From: Motacilla alba alba
Lineage: Eukaryota; Chordata; Aves; Passeriformes; Motacillidae
NCBI RefSeq assembly: GCF_015832195.1
Contig: NC_052016.1
Span: forward strand, 28,913,129-28,977,128
Direction of reading: 5' to 3'
Length of the DNA stretch: 64,000 bases
Part shown: piece by piece, positions 1 to 10,953 of the stretch
Layout: every line of letters starts with the position of its first letter
Numbering within the stretch: position 1 is the stretch's first letter
Notes under the pieces: model-generated
Seen by the model: only the letters and a program-made list of their open reading frames with translations
The model's database searches: none
What the model was told of the DNA's origin: nothing
Made by a program: the position numbers and the translations under genes

Positions 1-113
1 TGTTTCCACCCTGAGAGAAAAAGAAGTTTTAAATCTAGGATTGGCATCTACCACACAATGATAGTACACATTCACAACTCTGAATACATAAATGTAACCC
101 ATAAAATATGTTG

Positions 114-144
<31 letters not shown>

Positions 145-2584
145 GCTGTGATATTCATAAATGAAAGAAATTTCTCCTGTGACTGAGGGGTCGTGTATAA
201 ATAGTGGCTGCAGTCTCACCATGTGTCTTGCATTTCTTCCATAGTAGTAAGGGTGCATTTCATGAAATAGCTGAACAGCTGTTACAGTCTCCCTATCTGG
301 TTTCAAGATACTATGCTCCATTTCTGTCATTAAAGCACCTATTTGTCTATTGAAAGCAACTTCCTTAACAGACACCAAGCACAAGCTACCACAGACTTCA
401 CTGCATGCATATGCTGGCAGCTCATTGTAACTTCTTCCACTAGTGCCCACAGTCATTGTATTGCCAGCCACGGACTGACATCCATGTAAAGCACACATGC
501 TTGTGTCCTATCTGCTGGGTCGGCATGAAGGGATGCAGCTTTGGCTACATGGAACACACCTGATCACAAAGTGTAGAAGAATCTCTTTCCAAATTCATTA
601 TTGATTAATAGAAAAAAAAGGAAAAGTCTTTCAAAACTTTTCTGAAATTATTACTAACTAAAAATTCTCCTTAGAAGTTCATCTGAAAAGTTTTGGTCAC
701 CAGTTGGATTTCTGCCACCTTGGTTAGAGCCCCCAAAATCTTGCATGTGAATGGTTTCAGAGACTGTTTTTATGAAAGAGCCACCCGTATTAGAAGGCAG
801 AGGTTTACAATTTAAATTGTGCTTAGTCCCACTAATCATTTCCAGAAAGAATGATGGGAAAGCAAAAGACAACTTAGAAACTAGTCTGTTTTGAGGAGGG
901 CTCTGGACCAGAGGACCTCTGGAGATCCCTAAGTTACTATCTCATTTTGTATTTCTGAATTCATGTATATTTGATCATCTTTTTAGCTATCAGTAAATGG
1001 TAGTCCCAGTCCTATTCTGGAAGACTCAAGCCTTTCTCCAGCTGTAGCTTTAAGACTAAATTTAAGCATTCTTTTATTTATCCAGTAAGTTTGTAAGCCC
1101 TTTGGGAGGCTGCTGATATGTTCTCTAAGTTCTCTTCTACTAAATGAAGAGCTGTTCCTTTACTGTTACCCTCTTAGGGCACGGCCTAGGGGACATCAAG
1201 GCAGAACAAAGCCTATTTGCAGAAAACAGACAAAATACCCTGTCAGTCCTTTCTTCTAGATCCCCGTAGAAAGGACTCCTAATAGAATAGTTATAATTAT
1301 CCTCACTGTTTAACAGATCCCCTCAACACAGAACAATGTAATTCACACCTCTTTGAACACATGGGTAAGATTTCAAGCTGTGATTTCTTGAAATACTCTA
1401 TTACCCAGTGATCATAAGAATCAGCATCATGTGGAAAGGAGACAGGAGGTGAGAGTAGGAACTTCAGCTCAGTTGAAATGGATAGCATGGACAACAACAA
1501 TGGGTTCTAAATAATCAGGGTGCTTGAAGCCCACATACCCCCTCCATCCTGGAGGCAAACCTGCACCTCAGAAACACCATCTTCCCCTTACTAGGCCATA
1601 TAGTCATAAAGACCACGTGGCACAGCCATGTTCTCTTACCTGGAGAATGGGATATACTCATGGGAATTATTTTTACTCAGAATCAAGGAAAATCATGTCT
1701 GTCCTACCAAAAATGTCCCAGGACAGGTGGTAAGACTCACTCATATTTAATATTCCTACAGGTGGCAACCTACAGATCAGAGACAGAAGTGACGGAGTGA
1801 GAAACAAGGAGATGAAAAGTAACCCCCTTGTCTCTGTCACTTAATAGTGGACAACTGACAGGAGATATCAGATTAAGCACTGCACAGGCAACACAAGCAT
1901 TTATGGTCAGTATGCACCCTGGAAAGACACCTTCCCTGCTTCCTGCCCCACTCCCCCTCAGGCCTCCACTCCTTCCGCCGCGCTTCTGCAGCCAACTCTG
2001 ACAGTGAAATAAATCATGCTGGAAACGCAATCCATGTTAAACAAAGCACACCTGACAAACATGGGCATGGATATGCAAAACTGACCCAAGTCATTTCTCC
2101 ATTTATCATGGAGGTGACCTTCCTGATACAAGAGAGAAGAAAGCAATAGGCAAAGGACAAGTATCTGGAAGGGAAGGTAGAAGGAGGCAGACTCTTCTTT
2201 AAACTGCAGTTGCATTTTTCTCCCACTTGCAAAGAGAGTAGGATTAGAATTACTGACCATGATTAAGGACACATTAGGGCTTTTAAATCCCTAGGTACCT
2301 ACTGAATTTTAAACAAATAAGTTAATTGTGGGCCAATGGATAGGGGAAATGCCAGAAACTAAGAATAAAATTGAAAACATTTGGAGTCTAATGGTATTGC
2401 TTCATTTCATTGTTCATTAATTTGGCTGTTCACAACTCTAAAGAAAACCTGCATGTCGTAATGGTAAGAAGGCATTTACCACACATTTAGAATTAGTTCT
2501 GCACTTGGTAGCCTGGTTGTTAGTTATCGGAAACACTAAATTCTTCCCTATTTCTCTCCCTTTATATTTCTCTGTTCTTGCAAG
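1..2584. other. Non-coding unique AT-rich DNA
   Basis: No gene or known transposon is recognised here. The ORFs on either strand are at most about 100 codons, overlap each other in several frames and resemble no family I know. The only structured element is the T-run at 116-141, listed separately. The stretch is most likely intergenic or intronic. Confidence 0.6.
116..141. repeat. Homopolymer T26 tract
   Basis: An uninterrupted run of 26 T residues. It could be a slipped homopolymer or the remnant of a poly-A tail on the minus strand. The flanking sequence matches no retroposon I recognise, and avian CR1 does not end in poly-A, so simple slippage is the likelier origin. Confidence 0.9.
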
Positions 2585-3085
2585 ACCATGCCTGAAGTTC
2601 TACATCCAGTCCTGGCATCCTCAGTAAAAGACAGAAATGTACCTGTTATATATAGTGGGTCCAGAGAAGAGTCACAAAAGTCACAGGGCTGGAATACCTC
2701 TTTTGTGAAGACAAAGCTGGGGTTTTTCAGCCTGGAGAAAAGATAGCTCCAGGTAAGCCTTACTGCAGCCTCCCAGTATAAAGGGAGTTTATAAGAATCA
2801 GAGTCTTTTTGCTAAGGCTTAAATAACAGGAAAAGGAGCATAAACAGAAAGAGTGTAGGTTTAGTTTAGACCTAAGGAAGAAGTTGTTCATGATGAGGTA
2901 GGAAAGTCATCAGACAAAGTTGCCCAGAGAAATTGTGGATGTGCCCGTCCTTGGAAATGCTCAAGGTCAGTTGAATGGGGCTTTGATCAAGCTGATCTAG
3001 TGAAAGATATTCCTGCCCATGGCAGGACAGTGAACTAGAAAATCTTTAAGATCAAGGCCAAATCCTTCTATAGTTGTAATATGCT
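2585..3085 (+). mobile_element. Decayed CR1 LINE 3' fragment
   Basis: This is the 3' part of a CR1 non-LTR retrotransposon in forward orientation, heavily mutated. Recognisable CR1 landmarks appear in order. They are the 'gtccagagaagagtcac' segment, the 'cagcctggagaaaagat' segment, 'ttgcccagagaaattgtgg', 'ggaaatgctcaaggtcag', 'atggggctttgatcaa' and 'cctgcccatggcagg' near 3010-3030. A degenerate 'gatctttaag' follows before the match fades. The terminal 8-bp repeats are not recognisable. It encodes no usable protein. Its divergence from the CR1 pattern is visibly greater than that of the copies at 15 kb and 60 kb, so it is probably the oldest of the three. Boundaries are approximate by some tens of bases. 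Confidence 0.8.
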
Positions 3086-4281
3086 TCCCTATGTCACAGG
3101 TAGTGTTCTAACTCCCTGTATGGGATAAGCAGATAAATAAATATTATTTTCTTTGCTCCTGTGTTTTTTGTTTGGTGACTGCAACCAGAAAACTCTGTTA
3201 TCTACCAGTATTTCACTTGATCATACTTGATCTATGTATTTTCATGATACATAGAAGAATTCAGAGATTGGCTCAGAACATAAATCAGGATCATGCAGTC
3301 TGACTGTTTCATTGTAATTGTCATCCTAATTACTTGGGCTGTGTTCTTTCAGAGTAATTAGAAGGTTTAACTTAAAACATGAGGCCTCCTTGCAAATGAA
3401 AACTTGGATTCACTCAACCACGTCATACAGAGCCTGAAATCCTCCCAAGAACTTGTGTGACCAGCAACTATTTGGTTCCAAAAATTTCCTCCTCTATCGT
3501 GAAACTATAAATATGAAGCAAGACCAGAGGTGAACATAGGTATATTAATCACATGGTGTCCCAGAGCAATGTACAAACAACTGAGCTTCCAACCCTTCAT
3601 AACTAAACAAAGGGTTAGGGAATACAGAAAAAGGGTAAGTTATTATTAGAAACCCACTTTCAAAGACTTGGCTTATCATAGACATCACTGCTGTATTTTA
3701 GTCTAACAACTTTGAAAAGTGCTCCCTAATTTCACTAGCCAGGAGAGCCACACAAACCCTTCAGTAACAGCTCCTCCACACACACTGCTTTTTACTTCTC
3801 ACATTGCCTTCAGTGGAAAGTTTTAATTAAAAGATTTATCTTATTTAAATCAAATATAATAATTATGAAATATAATAGCCTACACATTCATGAGACAAGT
3901 GCTTGTACGATGCAGTTTCATAGTACTAAATTAAGAAGCCAGTAAATTACATGAGCTTTCAGCCAAGTCAAATGATCTGACTGTGCCTGATTAGTCAAGG
4001 ACCTATGTTAAGAACAAAAGAAGAATGGTATCTGAATGTTAGACTTAAATTAGCAAGTTGCTGCTTTCTCTTGCATAGCAACAAAACATTGCAGCATTAC
4101 TAGGCAAATACCAGTCTGGGCATTATTAGCTCAGTAAAATCATTCCAGACCTCTAGTGCATGGGATAATTCTGCATTTTAGAAGACACATAGGAACATAC
4201 ATAGCTGGAAAGCCAGAATAACTCCCAAGTACCTGTAATCATTTAGAACTAAACAGAATTCACAATCTCCCACCAGAAAAT

Positions 4282-4312
4282 ATTTTCTTTTTTTTTTCTT
4301 TTTTTTCTTTTT
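4282..4312. repeat. T-rich (T-n-C) low-complexity tract
   Basis: A run made almost wholly of T, interrupted by single C residues. It is a low-complexity pyrimidine tract with no neighbouring exon that would make it a splice-acceptor tract. Confidence 0.85.
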
Positions 4313-4656
4313 GATTTGAATTCTGAATAAATTCTGATATTGGACCAAAGTATAGCTTTTCTTTGCCTTATATCAATTATACTGGGTCCCATTCACATAG
4401 AAGATTTAAAATCCCAGTTTTTTGTACCAAGTCTGACATTTTGTAAAAGAAAAAATGTTACTGCTTCCAGTCACCTAAAGGAATATCTGATACTCTTATG
4501 AACTTACATCAGATCTCCTGATATAGTTTAATTCTTCAACATTTATAATAGGCTCAATAAGGTACAAATTCTGCTGGCAAAAAGACATGGGGAAAAAAAA
4601 AGGCAGTAATTTAACTGTCAGATTAAGAAATACTTAGCATTGTCTGAAAGTAAATG

Positions 4657-4750
4657 TATCTCTGAGTAAAGCAAATTTGACATCAGAATCTGAATGTCCA
4701 TTGTATCTATGAGTAAAGCAAATTTGACATCAGAATCTGAATGTCCATTG
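4657..4750. repeat. Near-perfect tandem duplication, 2 x 47 bp
   Basis: Units 4657-4703 and 4704-4750 abut directly and are identical except for one base (C at 4662, A at 4709). Each unit runs from 'TATCT' to 'GTCCATTG'. A single mismatch in 47 positions in otherwise neutral-looking DNA points to a recent replication-slippage or end-joining duplication. The unit has no coding or regulatory content that I recognise. Confidence 0.95.
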
Positions 4751-6034
4751 CAGGACTGTAGTGTACAGGCTTTGCCAAATGGATTGGCTATAATGACTCA
4801 CGCAAATTAGAGCAATTGGAGCACTACTCTGTTTCCTACTCATTAGTCAAATCCAGATTAACAAGGATTTAGTATTTGAAGAGTTTCCACATTGCTATTA
4901 GACAGTTGGCACAGAGAATAAAAGTATCTTTTATGAAATTTCAAGCACAGTTTAGTCAACTAAATCAAGTAAATGATTTGCAGCTCACATGTTCACTATA
5001 ATCCCATAGTAACATCTGTATTGGGTCCAACTGAGCATCATTCCAACAGCAGCATCAACAAATTTTAAAATTAATATTATTTATATAGCATATGCACATA
5101 AAATACATGTACATAGAATGATGGCTATGTACGCCTCTCCTTCCAGGAAAACAGTTATCTAGTAGTAGCTCTAGTAAATCTATATTCAAAACAGCTGTGC
5201 CTATGCACTTAAACTCCATAAAGGGACTCAATCTCACTCTAATTTAATTTTTATATTTGACTTTCATTTGACTCTATGAAAATTGGCCTTTTCTGCACCT
5301 CATTTCTAAAGACCAAGACAACAGGGGCTCAAACAGCACAGAAAATTCAGAATGAGTGTATGTCATAAGATGCACAAAAAAGGAAATAAAAAATATATTT
5401 CACTGGTATTTAATGAAATACCTATTTTAGTATTTCAGTTGCTTTCTTATTGACACTGTATCAACCTTTTCAGGGAACCTGCAACAGCAGCCAAGACTTT
5501 TTCAAAATAGAAAGGCATCCACTTCCTATTGAATTCCAGTTGCTTCCTTTGTTCCATCTCCTTGTCCTTCTCCCTTACACCCCACTTGACTGACCTTGAA
5601 CCCTCCCATCACATTTCATCAGCCATGGCTACCACAGGGAATCTGAGGACCCAGGTCTCCCCATGTCATACAGCCATATCTACTTATTCTATTATTTATA
5701 TATAAGCACTACTAAGCACCACACGCAGGATTACCTTCTGTTCTGTAGTTCTTTGGATCTTTCTGTTTAGAATACTTTTGTGAAGTTGTGAAGAATCTGC
5801 AGCCTCCTGCTTTATTTTGGAATAAGACCTGCCTGAGCATTAGGTTACATACAACACTGATTTTACATCTTGATACTGGATTTCTACCTCATTCTGTCTA
5901 CCTGTCCAGCCAAGAAACTGATATAACTGTCCCAGTTTCTAAATTATAAAGCATTTAATTAAAATAAATTAATTATATATTAAGAACTTAAAGAAAAGGC
6001 AGGAGATGCATTCACATCAAATAGCCTAACAGCC

Positions 6035-6060
6035 TACCACACCTGGCACAAGGTGTGGTA
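6035..6060. repeat. Perfect 10-bp inverted repeat, 6-nt loop
   Basis: TACCACACCT at 6035-6044 is followed by GGCACA and then by the exact reverse complement AGGTGTGGTA at 6051-6060. The helix does not extend outward (C opposite C at 6034/6061). There is no T-run after it, and intrinsic terminators are not expected in a vertebrate. No function is assigned. Confidence 0.85.
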
Positions 6061-9000
6061 CAAGCTTGTGTTCCAGTGCGGGGTCACAGTTGAAGTCTTG
6101 CTATAGCAGTCATCTGGTCTCTACAGATGTCTGCATTTCTCCCCCTACACTGGAAACACGACTGTACTGCTCTAACCAGTTGCTAGGAGGGGAAGGAATA
6201 GACCATGCAGAACTGAAGAAAATTATGCTGGTCCACTAAGACCCAGCAGCAGCAGCACGCACTAATCCTATTATCAACATTTTGACAAAAATCAAATGAA
6301 CAAGAGTACAATTATTTTAATTGCTTCCTTTTGCACATAAGAAATGTCAAAAGCTATCAGACCAAATTTATTTACAAAACATTTACTGCATTTGTAAAAT
6401 TTTGTGTTTGCATAAATCATCAGACGATACAGCAATCACAGTCTTAGCCCTTTATAGGAGGCCTGATACGGCCTTTCAACCAGAATAACTTTCTACTTAT
6501 TAATATAGTTCTGTGGGACAGCAGTTAGCTCATTTTTGACACTTTGCCTAGGCTGGGATTTAGGAAGGCCATACTATTTCCTTGATTATCATGGAGGCAT
6601 TCAACCTGCTTTCCCCACCGCTCCTCACTGACTCACCGCAGCCTTAGGCAGGTCTTCCTGGAAGAGCTGAATTATTCACCCCAGCCTGGCAGAAAGCCTG
6701 ACACAGTGCTTACAGGGCTTTCTTGCTTTGTTTCTGAAACCTAGCACAGGTATAAGGATTGCTTTTGAAGAGAAAGAAAAATATTGAAAGTTAATAACTT
6801 AGTAGCTCACTTGGAAGGACAAAGGCCTTGAAATAACACTGGGGAAAAAAACAACAAGACTATCTATTAAACATTTAAGTTCCTCTAGTCCAAATGACTA
6901 TACTCATTCTACTCACATCACATATGATCTGCTCTTTTTAACAGAGCATTGCATAGTGTGAACATGCAAACTGGGAAGCATACAAGTGCCCTTCTCAATG
7001 CATTCAGTTCTGTGATGGTATTAAATTTAGAACCTCGAGTATATGCTTAGGGTATCTAAATAAATTAATTAACTAAAAAAATATTAAGATCACAATGGAT
7101 GACAACTACGGAAAAACATATACTGTTGGTTAACTATTTAACATGTAGAAAAGAAAGCTGCAGACAAGGACACAACATACTGTCACCTTGGTACATACCA
7201 TACAAATTCAACTCGCTGGTTCTAATACCCAAATAATTTGGGGCCTATTGAAATACTATAAAGATGTACTCTTTTTAGGAAACTGACCTACCCACCAAAT
7301 ACCACCAGCATATATAAATTTCTGCTAGTGATTATTTATGCCTTCTAGTGATTATTATGTGCCTATATGATATGCATATGCCATTATGTCCATTTTTGTT
7401 TACTAAGGCTATTCCTTACACCTTGCTGCAATTTTGAATTACAGTGTCAGAGGAAGAGGAGAATATTTTCACATGCAGAAAACACAAGAAACAAGACTTG
7501 TTGTTTCTTTTCTTTTGTGATACCAAGAACAGTTATTAGGTCTGTTTCACACTTTAACTGGACCAGAGGAAGCAGTCCCACAATCCATGAGCAATCATCA
7601 ATGCCATTCAAATAAAAAATTTTGTATCAGAAAAATCTGCTTGCTGCCCCCTCCTCTAATCACACGCTGAACCTACTGAAGCATCAAATCTTCTTTGGGC
7701 ATCTTCTTCCAATGCACCCAATGAATGTTCCACCCCTTTAAGACATCTCCACATCAAAACAAATTTGACCTGCAAGGTCTGACAGTGTCTCAAAAAACCA
7801 AAAAAACCCACCAACCCTAACCAAACTCAAAAACTGTTTTAATTTCAAGAATTTCTATTATTTCTATTATTATTGACTTTAAAAGATAGAAAAAAATGCT
7901 GTGTACTGCATGCTGTTAATACATTCTCTGGGACAGCAGCACAACTCAGGCTGGTTCAGCCCTCAGTGATCTGCTTACCACCTGCTACAAAATCCCTTAA
8001 CCAAATGTGTTAACAACCTCAGATACCATACTGGGTGTCAGTGCCAAATGGAGATTCCTACAGCAACCTCCATGTCCAACTGTCTCAAACCTAAATATTA
8101 ACATTTTTGCTATACAATTATTCTATCACTAGGTGCACTAAGTGTGAAAACTGGAAAACTTTTAGAGATATTTTAATTTGAGATTGATAGAGAGGCTCCA
8201 AAACCAAGATCAAATTTTAAGACCCAAGGAAAAAAAATCAGTATAGATAAATAAATTCACTTGGAGACAAGATAACTCTGCTCCAATTTCAAAGAAAACT
8301 TCATGGTAGACTGTTCCTTGCACAGCAGACCCTAGAGCATCTCTCAGCACTCACAGGTCCACATTACACACTAGCAAAAAAAAATTAAACTACGTGCCGG
8401 TTTTTCAGTGAGAATGCATTTTCAAAGACTATAATTATACCTGTTACCTTGATATAATTAACAAATTAAGATTTAGAAAATGGAGTGATCTCTTGATATT
8501 TAGAAAGATCATTTAAGGGGATTACAGACATGTAATTTGGCGGGTACTTTTAACCATCTGCCATCATTACCAATTCTGCAGCCTATAGCACATAAATGAC
8601 TTTTTCCTTTGCACTCATTACTGGTGGGGAACATTATCTCTTCAAAGTAAAATACCTAATAATACAAGTTTTACTGTGGTTTTAACAGCATTATTCTAGT
8701 AGACATGACGATGAGTAGTGCATATTTACAGAGAAATTGGCAAAGTCATCAATAAGGTTTAGGAGAGATGAAGCTTGTTTTGAATGTGTTAACAGATATT
8801 AATAATTTTGGGATTGGCTGAATAAAAAATATATTGTTTACTCATTTCTTCACAGTCTAGCCAGACACATACAGACCCAAATAGAGCTGAAGATACCACG
8901 GTTTTACTTTCGAGAAAAACTACTTAGCAGTAACCTGCAAAACTGAGAAATAAATGCAATTTAGGGGAATCAGGAAGTGTTAAGACATTTCAAAAATAGG

Positions 9001-9596
9001 GAACTGTTATACAGTATTCCCCCAGGAAAATTTTTCTACATGGTAACTTCTAACTGCATGAAGTAGACATGTGATTCCATGAAGATCCATTTACTTATCC
9101 TAGATATTAATTTCTTCATTTACATTGACATTTTAGTTGGTATGAAACATCAATAAGTGCTATCAGAATTAAGCTATGGAACATATTCATACCTAGCCAA
9201 CAATTACACACAAAGCTGAAAAAATTAGTACTTGGAAATTACCTTATTATTAATTTATCTGTATGATTAAAATTATAGTCAAAGAGCTGTGGTTGCTCTA
9301 AATTAGGACAAGCAAAGAGACAACCACAAGTGAAGATCCACAAGATCACCATGAAGCTACTGAAATTTATTGCAATTTAAGAAACAAAATATTAATAAAT
9401 CAATATGCTACTTAGAACCAATGCTCAGTGCCTTTATAGCTATACAGAAAATATTTTCCTCCCAAGAAATCCAGACTGATCATACTAAACCATCTATTTC
9501 TTAGTTTTTAGGTATGAAATCACTTGAAAATACCTAAGACTCATCAGAATATTAATTGAAAGAATGCAGATAAGCTACTAAAGTTATTTTTCATGA

Positions 9597-9625
9597 AGTC
9601 ACCTTTAACCAAAGTCACCTTTAAC
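9597..9625. repeat. Short direct repeat, 13 bp twice, period 16
   Basis: AGTCACCTTTAAC occurs at 9597-9609 and again at 9613-9625, separated by CAA. It is a minor local duplication. Confidence 0.9.
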
Positions 9626-10562
9626 AGCATATCCTTTGCTGACAGTTCAAAGCAACTATTTTAACCTCTTGCACATGTATACAATATTCAGAGTAAAAAA
9701 CAATTTTCATCAGCTTCATGCAATTCCATGGATACTTAAAACTTATGAAACATGAAGGTTGATGCATATATCCTTTTGGTCCTTTATATGGAACACTCAT
9801 ATGACTTTCAGTAACTAACCTTTGTGACTACTCCTCATGCTTCAGCTTATCTGATTTAAATACAGAATTTCAAGTGTGCTATTTTTCCTTTTCCCAAAAG
9901 ATCCTCCTGGCATTTCTTCCTGTAGCACACAAATACCTGTGTGCTATCCTCTAAAAGCTAATTTGTGCTGTGTTTGAAGATTTGACGGCCTTTAAAAAGG
10001 AGAAATGTTTCCAAGTCGGGGACACAAAACAACACGTAGATTTTTTTTACACATGCCTTGAATCACTTTCTCAAAATAGGGGTTTGTAACATATTACTTA
10101 AGAAGGAGCTATGCAATTCCAAAGGGAAACAATAACTGAAAATGTTAAAAGTTGTGTTTAGGAGCAAGGAAGAGGAAAGGATTTCATCTTAGGATTGCTG
10201 GCCCTCATACTGCAGCTCATCTACACTCACAGGCATAAAATTATTGATTTCAAACAGTAGAAAGTTGATGAGCCACCCTGTCTTTTAAGTGGCCTCTGTG
10301 ACTACTTAAGATAGCCCTTTATGGTGCTACAGGTTTGTTATTCACAATACAGGATAAAGCTCAGTTCAAACCCTGCAGATCAGTGCCTGTTATGCAACAC
10401 ATGATTAAGCAGTACAATCAGCCTGAAGAATCCGTATGCTCACAAAAGCTCCCTGCAGATCTCAAAGCAGCTGAACTGCTGGTGTCTTAAGAAAAGTCAC
10501 ACACCTGAAAAACACAATGGATCTTATTTCAGGCTTGAGGCTTTATAATTTAAAATATATTG

Positions 10563-10568
10563 TCCTCC
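10563..10568. repeat. Target-site duplication, left copy (TCCTCC)
   Basis: TCCTCC lies directly before the LTR at 10569, and the same six bases lie directly after it at 10948-10953. A 6-bp duplication is what class II (alpha/beta-retrovirus-like) integrases leave. The run is a low-complexity CT motif, so the match alone is weaker evidence than it would be for a mixed sequence. Confidence 0.7.
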
Positions 10569-10947
10569 TGACAGAGAAGGAAGACTTGCACACCCGATGA
10601 GGATCAACAAGTCTCAAACTTTATTGATAGGCACTCATATTTATATTGGTGTTAATAAGGCTAATACATATTGCAAAAGGCGAGCTCATTATTGGTTAGT
10701 TACTTATCAGCCAACTACACCTACATCTGCATTCTTGTAGTAATACTGTTACAACTTTTCTGCTTTTCTTCATATTTCTAGCTAAAGATCTTCCTCCCTA
10801 TCCTGCTGTTGCACCAAGGGCACAGTGTCCTTGTCTTATATGGAAACTGACTGCTGACTCCTATACCTGTCTCCTTCTTGCTTAACCAAGGGTATTATGT
10901 CTATATGGCCTCTCTCAGCTAGCCAACTGTCCACAAAACTCTCCACA
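10569..10947 (-). mobile_element. Solo LTR of an endogenous retrovirus (class II-like)
   Basis: A 379-bp retroviral long terminal repeat on the minus strand, beginning TGTGGAGAG and ending CTCTGTCA, so it has the expected TG...CA termini. Promoter and processing signals stand in LTR order on the minus strand. They are a CCAAT box (10695-10691), a TATA box ATATAAATAT (10646-10637), a polyadenylation signal AATAAA (10625-10620), and about 50 bp of downstream sequence to the CA end. Six-base duplications TCCTCC flank it on both sides, so no internal gag/pol/env remains. This is a solo LTR left by recombination between the two LTRs of a provirus. Only 2 CpGs remain, which suggests either age or a CpG-poor family. 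Class II assignment rests on the duplication length and is an inference. Confidence 0.85.
10620..10625 (-). promoter_or_regulatory. LTR polyadenylation signal AATAAA
   Basis: AATAAA reads on the minus strand inside the solo LTR, 10-20 bases downstream of the TATA-like ATATAAATAT at 10637-10646. This compact TATA/poly-A spacing implies a very short R region. Confidence 0.7.
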
Positions 10948-10953
10948 TCCTCC

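Larger units (their letters stand above)
3086..10562. other. Long non-coding stretch with small local repeats
   Basis: No coding exon, RNA gene or transposon is recognised over about 7.5 kb. ORFs are few (for example 5055-5237 minus and 7367-7615 plus) and look like chance. The stretch contains a T-rich tract near 4282-4312, a 47-bp tandem duplication (4657-4750), a hairpin (6035-6060) and a short direct repeat (9597-9625), each listed separately. Confidence 0.6.

Noticed and set aside
6035..6060. Hairpin as a transcription terminator
   Set aside because: Intrinsic stem-loop terminators are bacterial, and no T-run follows the stem.
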